A DNA stretch of 64,000 nt from Iris pallida (taxonomy: Eukaryota > Streptophyta > Magnoliopsida > Asparagales > Iridaceae): contig JANAVB010005597.1 of NCBI GenBank assembly GCA_029216955.1, positions 46,547,480-46,611,479 on the forward strand. Reading direction: 5' to 3'. Shown one piece after another: positions 33,085 through 46,300 of this stretch. The position numbers were made by a program, and so were the translations under genes. Positions within the stretch are counted from its first letter, which is position 1. The number at the start of each line of letters is the position of its first letter. The notes under the pieces were generated by a model, which searched no databases, was not told the DNA's origin, and saw nothing but the letters and a program-made list of their open reading frames with translations.

Positions 33085-36000
33085 AAGAGTTTTGGAGCTC
33101 AGTAGTGAAATTTATAAATATATATATTTTGTTATATTGTAATTTGCTAGCAAGAAATAATAGCATGGGATGCAAGTTTTTGAAATACATGTGGAAATCA
33201 GTAACTTACAAGGCTATGTTTGATCGATACTAGCTAGTATATATCTTGTCAATTGTGTTTGAATTTAATTTTTTGCTGATTTTGTTTGATCACAGAATCT
33301 TGTAGATATCTGTCAAATAATAGGATTATACACAAGATTAGAGTCACAAACTAAGGAAATAGATGATTTATTACTTAATGGCATCTGCGAGATTTCCAGT
33401 CTACAAGGAGATTGCTTGTTTTTTATTACAGGATTAACTAATTCTTCTTCTTCCTCCTCCTATTATTACTGTACCAAGTATTATAAGCCTATGTTTGGTA
33501 GAAATGGTGCATAGAACAGTAGTAGCGATCGATAATGCCATACAAAAGTTTTATCAGATTTTACAAATCCCCGATTCATATGTCCATACAGTATGAACGA
33601 GTATGCCTCTGTTGGATGCATCAAGTCCATTTTTTAAGTATCCATTACGGAAATCCTATTTTGCCCGCGGGGGGTGATCGTGCATGACTGCACGCTGACG
33701 TGTCACCCCCCATTGGCCTCTCATGCACCCAGCGGGCCCACATCCACGAATTCCGTGCCCCCCCTCCAATGGAGGGCCAGGAGAGGCAACACGTGGCTCG
33801 CGGGCCAGGACCGCGGTCCAAATCCGTGGACAACGTAGTATTGCTTTATCCATTAACATAATAAATGATCTAAAACTGCTGAACATAGGAAAGCACAGAC
33901 ACTACGAAAATTGGTGCCGTGTCCATGTCGTGACTGTTGTCCGTGTACTCGAAAGTCGAAACACACCAGGACAAACCCACAATCAATGCCGCGTCAATAG
34001 CGTTTAGTGTCCTAATCCTGTTCCATGCATCATATACAGTGCTGAAGCCTCACTGGGCAAGTGCCCGTTAATTGACCTAAAACTATTGGACTGGCATAAT
34101 AATTTGCAGCAATTTGTGCCAATTGGAACCATCACAGGACATGGGGTTCTCACCTTGGATCATCCCATTCCCCACTAGGCTATTGTCCTTTTTCCTGATC
34201 ATACAGTTATACAGTTATGTCCTGTTCTGTTTGTTTGTTTTTCTGAAGATATAAAGGTCCCAGCTGGAAAAAGAAAGTATCCAGAAATTTAGTGTGACTG
34301 GCTCACCAAAGCTTCACACTTGGCTTCAAAATTGAGTTTGGTACTAATTCAGACATCGTAGGTCTCAAGAATATACACTCTGTTATCTTCTACTTTGAAT
34401 TCGTTAGAGTAAACATATTTTTTCTTTTCTTTTTTGTTTATCTATCCATTGTAGAGACCTAGTTCCCGAAGAAGTCTCCGCTTGTCAATTCTCCAAATTG
34501 CTACATGCTTTCCAAAATAACTCTTTAATTTATTTTTTGCTCCGCGGGGTTGCATCTATCCCACCCAAAGCCATATTAATAATAGTTGCTCACAACAACT
34601 ATATAAATCCTACAAGGAATATGAACTTAGTTCTCATTTGCATATACATATTAGATTTCCATTCTAAAAGCACTAGAACAAATCTGGTAATGGTATAATA
34701 GCTTAAAATAAAACTACTACTATTTTAATTAGCCATAGTTGTAGGGAATTTGGGTTGAACTTTTGTTTACAGCTCCAAATTGGGACTGGACCCACAACAC
34801 TGCAAACCTTGAAATTTAACAAACATCAATAACTTACTATTTTTATATGATGTGTCTCAAATAAGCTTTATATATGTCCTCCACTCCTACCACTTGGATG
34901 GTGTTCATATCCGAGGCCTTGCGCATAAAACATACTCATCTGGATTTTCAGAAGAAAAAAAACCACACACAAAGTGGAAGAATATTTCTTCAACATCTGA
35001 GAATAATAATCTTAAAGTGTACAAAATGTAAATGTTTGTCGTTAAAATTTATAGTAATATTCGGATCAATGATTAAACATCAATCATCAAATTAGTACAG
35101 GTTATAATTGTCAAACAAACATAAACAAGGTATTCTCATATACAGCATATGCTATATATTACAGAGTAAAGTCAATCCTGAAGTATTGCTGTCAAGTTTT
35201 AGGTCATCAAAATATTATCACCATAAATAATCAAAATTATATACATAGCAAATCCTGACAACCTATTATTTTCAGTAGCTAAGTTCATTCTACCGACATG
35301 CATCGGCTGGATCAGAGATTGGCAAGTGGCTTTGCTACTGGGGAACAGTTTCAGAAGTTGTACTATATAGTAAAATATGCCTTTTCTAATGTAAAATTCC
35401 TTTTTTTTTTTTTTTTTTGGAGAACCATTACGCTTATTATGACTATTGATGGGAGAGAGACTCATTCATTTCCAAAGGGAAACATGCCTAAAAGAGATTG
35501 GTTGGGGGAGCTATATTATATTGTCTTTGCTATGATTCGTGCTAACCGGAAAAGTCCTGTCTTGGGAAAGTATCTATTGCTGCAGATACGATAGGATACG
35601 ATACAGCAAGGATATGATGACATTGACATAACATTTATTTTGGTGTGTCCTAATATATTTTGAAGTGTTAATGTATGTGCTGGGGCGGAGAAAACTTAGG
35701 ACTAAGGTGGCTCCAGTCCCCATAAAAAAAGTAAGTTTTTTCATATGTATTTTTTTTGGGTTTCTGATGAGTCGGACGACGCTTCAGCCGGCCACCTCAG
35801 CCTAACCTAGCCAATTTCTAGCTCCGCCACTGAATATGTGTCTCACAAGGCATGCAAGGACCAAATTTTTTAGCTGTCCATACTTCCTAGATTGCTGACA
35901 ACCTGCATGGAGAGGAGGCAATTCGTGCAAAGAACAACACATTTGTGCGTGCTTCTTCTTCTTCCTCTAGGCTCGTCTTCAGACCTTTATCTTTAACTCA

Positions 36001-36535
36001 TTTTATTTTCTTGTTTTTACATTCCGAAATTTATATCTTTTGTGTGTATACTGCAGTATTATTTATAACAAAAGCTGCCACAATGATTAAGATTTCAGTA
36101 GGTTAAGGACATCCAGTATGGGGTGAAAGAGGGGGATTTGGAGCAACCGAGTTTCTACCACAGTTCTCAGGCATTCATTCAAGGGAAAAGGTAATTTGAC
36201 CGAAGACGGGCTGGCCCGCCCGTCTGCGTGGCCGAACTCCACTGGCCCTCCTATATGTATGAGTTCTATGTCGGTTGACCTGCCAATAGGACGACGTCAC
36301 GTGACGGACGGGTGTCCCGCAGCTGGCAAGGTAGCAGAACTGTTCATTCAATTGTTGTGGAGGCTTTCCTCAAGGTGTTATTCGGGCTAAATCCGACCGG
36401 CCCGAGCCAGAAAAACGGTCCGACTGGGCCTGGTCCGGGCCCAGCCCGGACCGGTTCATCTAGCGGGCCGGGCCTGGCCCGGCCCGGTTCATGTTCAGAA
36501 GACCCAGCTCGGCCCAGCGACCCGGTCTGGGTAGG
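33085..36535. other. Intergenic region downstream of the host gene
   Basis: No further gene is supported. 33640-33840 is GC-rich and contains G-box-like ACACGTGGC and a short inverted repeat (GGCCTCTC / GAGAGGC). A T-run is at about 35400-35418. At 36390-36530 a GC-rich block of GGCCCGG/CCGGGCC palindromes is cut by element C at 36536. The rest is AT-rich. Confidence 0.5.
35680..35832. mobile_element. Possible small MITE with GGCGGAG ends
   Basis: The segment starts CTGGGGCGGAG and ends CTCCGCCACTG, an imperfect inverted repeat, with TATGTG next to both ends (8-mers TGTATGTG and AATATGTG). CAGTGGCGGAG is a frequent terminus in plant DNA-transposon relics. Superfamily is unproven. Confidence 0.4.
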
Positions 36536-37660
36536 TGTCACGCCCCAGAACCAGAATACTGTAGAGCGGGGACAGACATAGCCAGCTACGTATAATAAAA
36601 TGGGATCCACTCCACTATACGGTCACGGTTGTCTAGATATATGAGGGTTTATCTACAAGCCATCAGTCTCTTAGGGTCAATAACAAGCCTAGTGTCTCAA
36701 TCACAAGCAAGTAATTAAATGTTACAAGATGTAAGATCACCAAATATACAATAGTAAGGCGTCCCAAACATTACATATTCAGCTGATCATGAAGCTAGTC
36801 GTTACAAAATGTGAGGACTAGTAAGAGTTTCAGTCATACATGATCAACCCTAGGTTGCCAATCATGTTACAGTCCGTAGGTAGATAGTAAGTAAAAATGT
36901 ACACGAGCTAACACTTGCTCGGCGGCTAAACGCCTCAAAAGAATAATTTTACAATAAAGTGGGAGAGCCAAAATAATCCACTCATTGCCAGGATTCCGTC
37001 TAGTGGTCACCATGTGGCTGGAGATTCGGTAGATCCTCTGGAGCTGCTCTGGTATCTGGCCATACAAAACCAGCTGGGTCAGACCCCAGAAAGAGCAAGT
37101 GCCACAAAGGAGGCTTCACTTAGGAACTAAAACCAGCAATCAGCACAAATAACCATAAAGTAATAAATAAGACAGGAGTTAAGAAAAGGCATAACAGGGT
37201 GATATACGATGGGATAACCATGGGACTACTCAGATAGCCAGGTTACAACCCATAAACCAAATAAGGATCGGGGTTGTAACCCTTCGTCTGAACAGAACTT
37301 GGATTTTCCCACCATTTTTCGGCAAGATAAAATAAGGAAATCAGGACATGTAATAATCTTGTACAGGATCAAGACAAAAATAAACTGGTAAACTTCATCC
37401 AACATTTCACGGCCAAGCAATAAGTACGGATTGATACTTTAACTAACTAGGGTTATCACAGGCCTAGTTACTAGCAAGATGCAGCGAGATTCTTCCAAGT
37501 CCAGTTACCCGTCTGCTGCTACCTGAGTGACCCCAGCAAAGAAAAGGAAAACGATAGCATGATATAGCAGACACACTGTAGTAAGATACATGTGTCCTAA
37601 GGTACCACACTCGACGGCGGGCTGGAAGTGAGCTCATCTCGACGGATAGCAACAAATCCC

Positions 37661-37716
<56 letters not shown>

Positions 37717-40139
37717 CCGGGATCAAAGGGGCAACAGGTAACTGGGAAAGTCTCTCCATGAACTACTTGATCAATCTAGTCATTAATCCTAGCCATATTC
37801 AGTATGAATTCCTGACCGTGGGAAACCAGGGATTCATGTCCTAGACATGATGCAAGACAAGACGGGTTCATTTGTACAAACACAATCACCTACGGTGTCC
37901 AGGCCATCCATACTTATCATGTCAGGCAGCCGTCGTAACGGCTTTACTAGAAATATCATGTCAGGTTTATCATGTCAAGAGTGTGCCACGGCGGACCACT
38001 ATCAAGAATTATCATGTCAAGTTATCATGTCAAATTTGTCAGGTCAAGTTATCATGTCGGGACTGCACCACGGCGGGTCACTATCAAGTCATGCCATTTA
38101 TCAAGGAGGAGAGAAACCTGCACAATTAAATAATAATATATATATATAATATATATATTCTTGAAGCCAAGGAAAAACTCTACAACTTTCATGTTGGGAG
38201 TGGGAAGAAATTTTGACCACAATTCAAGCAAATAAAACATTTAAACAATCAAAGTGGGACCCATGCGGTCCAAAAGTGGGAGAACAAACATGCGGTCAAA
38301 GAGAGTGGGAAGACAATAATTGCGGGCTTCCACTCAAGCAAGAAAAAGGGGCACGTGGCCACTCAAGTACAGAAGCCATGTGGGACCCAACAATTAATGC
38401 AGTAAGAAAAGGTTCACGTGGCCAAACAATGATTACATTAGTCATAGCATGCCATGCGGCTCACAAGTGCATTAGCATATGCGGCTCACTATAAAAAAGT
38501 ATGCATTAAATATACCATTCCTGCTCCTATGCGGCTCACTACAAAAAGGGGCCATGCGGCTCATAAGCATCCAGATGCTTAATACAAATGCTTCATGCAT
38601 GCAAGCTAATTCCTGAGCTACATGCATGCATAATTATTAAAGCCTTAATTGCTTAAAGCTTTAAGTAATAAATGCAAGGTCTAAAATGTATAAAGCATTA
38701 AATAATAAAGTAGGGTCTTAAATGCAAAAAGGCATTCAACCATCAGAGTCTTATGCGGCTCACCCTTTTTCCAAGGCTTAAACCAATTCATTAAAGCATA
38801 AAAATATTAATTACTAAGGACTTAAGTGCATTAAGCCTTAAAGCACAGTACTTGAAAAAGCCTTAGAATACAAGGCCTTATGGATAAAGCATTAAGTATT
38901 AAAGGGCCTAAATGCATAAAGCAATTAAGTTGCTTAAGCCTTCAGTAGAGTATGCATGCGGCTGTGCATGGGTTTTAATGCCTAATTACATGCATTTAAT
39001 TGCATTAAGTTGAGGAGAATGCATGCGGTTTGCTTGAAAAATATTTGATTAAAGCAATTGTCATGCGGCTATGCTTGGAAAAGGCATTCATGAATGTATT
39101 AAATACATTCCTCAAATGTCCATGCGGCTATGCATGGAAAATATGCATTCAAGAATGAATGCATTAAATGCATTCCTCCAATGCCCATGCGGCTGGCTCT
39201 AATGATATGATGCATTATTATAATGCGTAGAATAAGCATACGGCTAGGTTCTAATTTCCATAATCCATGCGGCCAGCAAATTTGTAAGGCCAAGCTAATG
39301 CATTAAATAATACTGGGGGTGCCAGCATTAAATGCTAAGCTTGCTCCCACGTGCATGCATTTAATGCTAAGGTGGCCAAGCAATTATTTTCATGCGGCTG
39401 CAAGCAATTCAAATGCATAGAAAATTTAATAATACAACTTATATAAAGCCATGCGGCTCATTCTAGTGAATGGCCATGCGGCCAGAGGACTGTCACTTCT
39501 CCACTTGTCCGAGAAGAAAAGTCATGAAATCCATGGCTTCAAGCTCCACAAATCCTTCATTCCAAACCCAAATTCGAACTTCCATAAGTCAAAATAGGGT
39601 AGAACGAAATTCTCTACAACATGGAACCATCAACTAGCAAAAATATGCAAGTTTGATGGATCAAAAATCCTGAAAACCGAAAATACCACAAAATCAGATC
39701 TACAAAAATTTAACCATGGAAATGAAAAATGTCAAGTACTAAAGCGGGTTAGAAACACATGAGAAAGACAATGGAACAATAAAATGGACTTCCTCCATGA
39801 AGCAAGATACACTTGCCTAAGCTCTCCACTCTCTCCTGGTAGGTGAAGAGTAAAGATGGAGAAGAAGAAATGAGTAATGAGTAATAATGGAAGAGAGAGA
39901 GAGTGGGAAGATATTTATGGTGGGAGTGGTGGTAGGTGGGAGTGGTTCTCCACATAAAACCAAAACCAAGCCAAACCCACTAAACCGAACCAAACCAAGC
40001 CAATGCAATGCCATGATGAACCATGTTAATACAACATGAAAAATAAAACCCAAGGCTAACTAATTATGACAAACCAAAAATACGAGCCTGAAATACGTAC
40101 ACGTATTCCCAATACGTAATACGAGATATGGGCATTACA
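36536..40139 (-). repeat. Element C 3' LTR
   Basis: The 3604-bp LTR reads TGTCACGCC...GGCATTACA on the plus strand. It shares with element A the end block (CCAGAACCAGAATACTG), the GACATGATA-type direct repeats (37910-38110) and the leader hairpin (39802-39816). A (TA)n run is at 37664-37712. From about 38255 to 39490 it contains around 17 interspersed ATGCGGCT/ATGCGGTC-like motifs, peculiar to this family. A TATA-like ATAAATATC on the minus strand lies near 39910-39920. Confidence 0.92.
37664..37712. repeat. (TA)n microsatellite in element C LTR
   Basis: About 24 TA units. The same position in the other LTR (about 62052-62067) has only about eight, so the tract changed after insertion. Confidence 0.92.
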
Positions 40140-40140
40140 A

Positions 40141-40260
40141 CTCTACCCACCTTAAAAGAATTTCGTCCTCGAAATTTAATCAAGGGGCTAGAGTGGCAAA
40201 CTCTACCCACCTTAAAAGAATTCCGTCCTCGGAATTTAATCAAGGGGCTAGAGTGGCAAA
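40141..40260 (-). repeat. Duplicated 60-bp pre-PPT/PPT module of element C
   Basis: 40141-40200 and 40201-40260 are identical except for two bases (T/C at 40163 vs 40223 and A/G at 40172 vs 40232). Those two positions pair in the hairpin AATTYCG-TCCT-CGRAATT. Each copy contains a polypurine tract (AAGGTGGGTAGAG on the minus strand). Copy 1 abuts the 3' LTR. Confidence 0.92.
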
Positions 40261-40284
40261 ACAAGCTATACTAATCTTAGGCAA

Positions 40285-43184
40285 TGTCACTCCCCGTTCC
40301 CGAAATACGTATTTTTATATACATGTACAACTCATGTGTATTTATTTAGTATTTATCATGTAGTATCCTGTATTTAAATTCCTCTAGTTCATGTTAATTA
40401 ATTATTTGCTCTTTAAATTCTCATGTTAATTTTATTTCTGCAATTTTATTTCTGCAATTATATTTCGACAATTTTATTACCTGTATTTTATTTGCTGCTT
40501 TAGTGTATTGGGTTTCGGTTTGCTGGATCCCCTTAAACCCGGCCCACTAGCTCCCACCTACCACCCCCTTCCTATTTAAAGCTTCCATCTCTTTCTCTCT
40601 CCTCATTACTTCATTCTCACCATTACTTCTTCTTCTTCCTCCCATTACTTCTCCACCTAACCAGCAGCAGGAGAAGGCAAGTGCAAACTTGCTTCTCAAT
40701 CACCCATTTTTATGGTTCATTTGCCTTCTTCTCGTAATTCCAAGAGAGATTAGTTCTTAGCATTTTTGATTTCTACGGCTGGTTTTCTCTAGATCTAAGT
40801 TATAGTATTTCGGCTGTTCATGGGTTCTTGATCCACCAACTTAGCGTATATTTCCGACACTGGAACAAGGCTCCATGGGACTTGGAGGTTGGAAGATGTT
40901 TCACGCACACGTTCTTACGTGCTCGCGTAAACATCAGCCCAGTCACGCACACGTCTTTACGTGTTTGCGTGTATTTTTAGTCACGCTCATGTCTTTACAT
41001 GCGTGCGTAACTTTTGAGTTACGTTCACACTGTGCGTGTCTGCGTGACTTTTGAGTTACGTCCACACTGTGTGTGCGTACGTGTATTTTTAGTCACGCTC
41101 ACTCTGTGCGTGCGTGTATTTTTAGTCACGCACACATCCACGAGTCTGCGTGTATTTTTAGTCATGCACACTTCCATGAGTGCGTGGATTTTTAGTCACG
41201 CTCTCTTGTGCGTGCGTGAATTTTCCCTTCACACTCACGCTGTGCTTGCTTGCATGACTTTTTACGCTCACGCTCGCCAGCGTGTATCACTTTTCACGCT
41301 CACTGTTCACGCCCATTTTCCACGCTCACTCCAGCTAGACTTAGCGTGACTTGTTGGTCTTAAGCATAGACTTCTTGCGTGACTTTTGGCCTTAGCATAG
41401 ATTTGTTGGCGTGACTTCCTGACTTGGGAGTTTTTATTTGTTCTATATTTTATTCATTTAATGTTGGCATGATAATTCTTCTATTATATCCTTACGCCTT
41501 TTTGCGTGAATTTCTTGATAAATCATGATATGTTAAATTTGTTAAAATGGATTGCTATGTAAAATGCGCCTTGTGTCCTGATTGATCCATGAATACCCAG
41601 TATGACTAGAACTTGACCTCGAGAGTTATAGACTCGACCCTATTTGATGATAAATGACTTTCATGCCTTGTTACCATTAATGACGATGGTTATTTGACTA
41701 ATTGATCATGCGTTCCTAGTTGGAACTAAGAGACTGGCTAGTCGTCTTATTAAAATGAATGAATGAGACACGTTCATGTTATGAACTATTGCAAATCGAC
41801 TGGCTGATCCCGAAATATTGACATACATGCACATGCAGGCTTCAATCTATTTATTTATTTATTTATCTATTTATTTATTTTCTACAAAAGAAGCATGTGT
41901 ATCTTATGGTCAAGGCATGATTACCGTGGTTAGATTTGATTGTTGCATTACGCTATGTAAGACCTGCAATCTAACCGTACTGGTATCGTTGTAGAGTTGT
42001 GCATATCGTACCCCGTACGAAAGTACTCATTTGAATGACCATGATCCACGGCATGAGATTTCACTCAACATAGGAACTATTAAGTTAAATAAAATAATGA
42101 TTACATGGAGAGAATGGATTCCCGAGTTCTTATATGGTAGCCCCCTTGGGACGAGTAGTACCCGACGGGCCGGCTAGTTCCCACAGATACTGTAAATCTG
42201 CCACACGGGCAGGGAACAGTATCTACTTTTATTATTATTGTATATTGTATATTGACGGGCGTCCTGCTAGGACTCGTCTAATTCATGCATGGCGCACATG
42301 ATTGACTGGATAGACTAGCCTTGTTCGCACATAGTAAGAACTGAGGAATCTTTATTGCATTATTCCAGGATAACTTGGGACTCATAATAGCAAGTCGTAG
42401 GAATTGATTGGCCGTTCAAGATGATTTGTTTGTGTACTGTACTACTCTGTTACCTAACTGGGATGATCAGAATGTCAGGACATGACGGGCCAACTTCTGT
42501 CCTTGTTTGGTTGGGAGGTTGGTTCGAAGTGTCGTGATGTGATGTGAATCCTAGTGGAAAGCAGAGATCTATTATCATTATATTCTTTTACTTACTGGTT
42601 TAGTCCTTCATATCGTCCTTCCTTGTGGTACTTGCTATTAGAGGTCTAACCTCTCTGGTTTTGCATGGCCAAATTTAGAGCCGGTTCCCGAGGATCCAGC
42701 GTACTTCAACCTCCAAGATGGTCAATACTAGGAGAATGATCGCAGGAGGACTCGAGTGGGTTCCTTACCTCACCGCTCATTTTGTTATTTATCTTTATAC
42801 TTAGCCGTTTGGCACCGACATGTTAGTCGGATTGTCTTGTACTTACTTTTACATAATTGTAATTAAGTCAGACTGCAGCTGATAACAATTGTGGATACTT
42901 GCTATACCATCTGGCTATGTTTTATAAAGCCAGATCTCAAGGACATTTTGACTAAGCGTTTGGGACGCCTTACTGCTTTATCTTACATGTTCTCTATTTA
43001 TGCTTCTTGATTGAATGATTGAGACAATAGATGTAAAATGACCATAGTAAGACCTTTATGTAGTATGCACCCCCTCGTCTGGTTAGACAGCATCGATCGT
43101 ATTATACGGTATTCATCTACCCGTAATGCGTAGCTGGCTGAGTCATTCCCCCGCTCTCCAGTATTCTGGTTCTGGGGCGTGACA
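40285..43184 (+). repeat. Element B 5' LTR
   Basis: A 2900-bp LTR from TGTCACTCCCCG to GGGGCGTGACA. It has a TATA-like TATTTAAA near 40571 followed by a CT-rich leader, the hairpin GCAAGT-GCAA-ACTTGC (40677-40692), then a long run (about 40898-41345) of CACGC/GCGTG motifs separated by TATTTTTAGT-like spacers. The 3' end block matches A and C. The ORF at 41014-41349 is only a translation of these repeats. Confidence 0.95.
40898..41345. repeat. CACGC/GCGTG motif array in element B LTR
   Basis: Irregular units built from AGTCACGCNCAC...GTGCGTG...TATTTTT recur roughly every 30-45 bp. The same array lies at about 48995-49445 in the 3' LTR. It occupies the LTR position taken by the 35-bp GTACGCT repeats in A and the ATGCGGCT motifs in C. 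Confidence 0.8.
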
Positions 43185-43193
43185 AGGTTTTAG

Positions 43194-43211
43194 TGGTGGC
43201 CCATGCAGGTC
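43194..43211 (+). other. Primer-binding site, tRNA-Ile(AAU) type (element B)
   Basis: TGGTGGCCCATGCAGGTC, 9 bp after the LTR end, identical to that of element A. Confidence 0.7.
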
Positions 43212-43305
43212 TGATTTCAGACTTGTGGGGTGTTTTGATTTATAGGATGTCTCAATCACATATATTTTCCCTTGATTTCATGATTCGTTATTCTCAAACC
43301 CTTGC

Positions 43306-46300
43306 TTGACATTCCGGTATCCTTTGACTTCATCGATCCTTCATGTCCGGTTGTTTGACTGTTCTCTTGTCCCTTTTCTTAGGGGCACTTCGTCCGCATC
43401 GGTCAGAGCTGGACAGCAACAACAAAGGCAACAAGGACAACCTGACCAGGATGGTCAGCAACCAGGGCCAGTCTCGCCTCAGGAGACTATCCAGGAAGAA
43501 GTGATAGTAGAACCAGCAGTTGGACCGCAGTATCCGGATATTCCAAACCCACCCATAGTTCCACCTACCCCTGTGTAAGTGGACACACCAGCCCTTCTAG
43601 AGATCATGAGAGGAATGATGGCTGCTCAGCAACATCAGATGTTGGCCCAGCAGCGCATGCACACTCAGCTACAAGAGCAGAATGTGTTACTCAACCAAGG
43701 ATTGCAGACGGCTTTAGAAAGAGGAGTGAGGGCTGATTCAGGAGCATCAGCCAGGTTTTGCAAGTACAACCCCCGCCGTTTCGAGGGCACGGAGGATGCC
43801 ATCTCAGCAGATGCATGGCTTAAGGATATGGAGGCTATTCTGACAGCGGCTAAGGTACCGACAGAAGAACGTGTAGATCTAGTGAAGTTGTTACTTCAAG
43901 ATCTCGCACATGATTGGTGGGAATCAGAGGAAGTGGGCATCAGATGTCCTGTGGCTTGGGACGATTTTACAGCAAGATTCAAGACCAAGTACTATGGAGT
44001 TGTGGCACGGTTTGAGCTACAGCAGAAATTTATCAGCCTCAGGCAGGCTGGCAAGACTGTAGATGCTTATGCAGCGGAGTTCTGCAGATTGAGTAGATTC
44101 GCCCCAGAGATGGTAGCAACGGAGCGCCAGAGGGCCATGAGGTTTCAGCAAGGGTTTCATCTTGAGCTCTTGCAATTGATAGAGGGGCACAATTACCAAA
44201 CTTTTGATGAGATATTGACGGCAACTCGAAGGCATGAGCTCACCATTCAGAGGCTTGCGACAAGGACTGGGGGTCAGAAGAGATCCCACAGTCAGATTGA
44301 AGGAGGAGGGGGAGCAGCGCCCCGAACAACAGCACCATCCACTGGCATTCGTATCCACGATGTGGCGATACGAGGGTCAGCACCACCCAGGCAGCAGCAG
44401 CAACAACAACAGAGAAAGAACCAGCAACCCCCGGCGGGCTGCACTTATTGTGGGAAGATGGGACACACTAGAGATGTGTGTCGGACATTGAATGGACTAT
44501 GTCTGATATGTGGAAATCCAGACCATCGGGTTACCACATGTCCCATGAATTCGAGGTCAGGAGGGCCAGGGCAGCAGTTTCCTGCTCTGCCAGCACCAGG
44601 GGCAGGCCAGTATCGAGGACCAGCAGTGGCAGTAAGGCCATTGGCGCAGCGTCCGCAGGCTCAGATGTTTCGGCAGCAGGGACCATCGATGCAGCAACAC
44701 CAGCATAGACCATCCCAGCATCATCAAGACAGGGGCCAGCAGCAGCATCAGGCTAGGCCGCAGCATGGAAATCAGCAAGGAGGTCGAGGGCAGGCATTCA
44801 CTTTGTCCTTGGAAGAGGCATTGGCATCGGAAGATGTTGTGGCAGGTAACATTCTCGTCGCCTCATATCCCGCGGTAGCATTGTTTGATTCAGGAGCATC
44901 ACATTCCTTTATATCTGCACGATTTGCGACACGACTAGGAATGGAGTTCGAGGCATTGCCAGGGAGGTTGAATATACTCACTGGTAATGGGCTCGTAGGA
45001 GTTAGTAGAATTATTTTAGCGTGTAGCGTTGTAGTTTGCGGGCATTCTTTACCTGCCCGTTTGATAGAATTTCCTGTTGGAAATTTTGACGTTATCTTAG
45101 GCATGGACTGGCTGAAAGACAGTCATGCGACAATAGATTGTCGTAGAGGGAGTGTATCTTTTGATATTCTAGGCATGAAGAGGTTTACATTAGTCAGATC
45201 AGAGGCAACAAGAGCAGGGAGTAGTGGCGGCAATGGAAGAAGTTCAGATTTCGAAGGTAGTTGAAGAATTTTTTGACGTATTTCCTGAAGAACTTCCAGG
45301 TCTACCACCGGTTAGAGATATTGAGTTCAGTATAGAATTGGCACCAGGAACTAAATCGATATCAGATCGGGTTTACAGAATGGCGGATTCAGAACAGGCC
45401 AAGGTATATCAGCATATAGAGGAACTGAAGGAGAAGAAGTTCATCCAAGCTAGCGTATCACCATGGGCAGCACCAGTGGTACTTGTGGGAAAGAAGGATG
45501 GGTCATCCAGATTATGCATTGACTACAGGAAGCTTAACGCGGCAACAGTGAAGAACAAGTATCCATTACCCAGGATCGACGACTTATTTGACCAGTTGAG
45601 CAAGGCTAGAGTTTTCTCCAAGATAGATCTTCGTTCAGGGTACCATCAGGTGAGGGTTCGGAAGGAAGACATTCCCAAGACAACATTCAGGTCGAAGTAT
45701 GGGCATTACGAATTCTTAGTAATGCCGTTTGGTTTGACCAATGCTCCAGCAATATTCATGGATTTGATGAATCGTATCTTTATGCCATACTTAGACCAGT
45801 TTGTCGTTGTGTTTCTTGACGACATTCTCGTATACTCTGCTAGCAAAAAGGAGCATGAAGACCACCTCAGGAAAGTGTTACAAGTTCTGAGAGAGAACCA
45901 GTTGTATGCCAAGCTGTGAGTTTTGGTCGGATCACATTTCATTTTTGGGACATATCATATCAGGAGCTGGAGTAGCAGTAGATCCCAAGAAGATAGAAGC
46001 AGTAGAAAGTTGGCCAGTACCCAAGACCGTAGCAGATGTGCGGAGTTTTTTGGGATTAGCAGGATATTACAGAAGATTTGTATCAGACTTTGCAAGGCTT
46101 TCAGCACCCATGACCCGCTTGACCCGGAAGGATGTGCCATTCGTTTGGTCGGCAGAATGTCAGGCATCATTCGAGACTTTGAAGCAGAAGTTGATATCAG
46201 CACCTATTCTTACATTACCAGTTGGACCCGGAAGTTTTACAGTATATTGTGATGCGTCAGGTAAAGGACTTGGATGTGTCCTTATGCAGCATGGAAAGGT

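Noticed and set aside
33645..34007. GC-rich ORFs on both strands after the host gene
   Set aside because: Short, overlapping, no domain, with GC content explained by an inverted-repeat patch.
36196..36610. Pro/Gly/Arg-rich ORFs on both strands
   Set aside because: They come from a GC-rich palindromic transposon-like block cut by element C; no protein motif is present.
41014..41349. 111-codon Val/His/Cys-rich ORF, repeated at 49111-49446
   Set aside because: A low-complexity translation of the CACGC/GCGTG array in element B's LTR.
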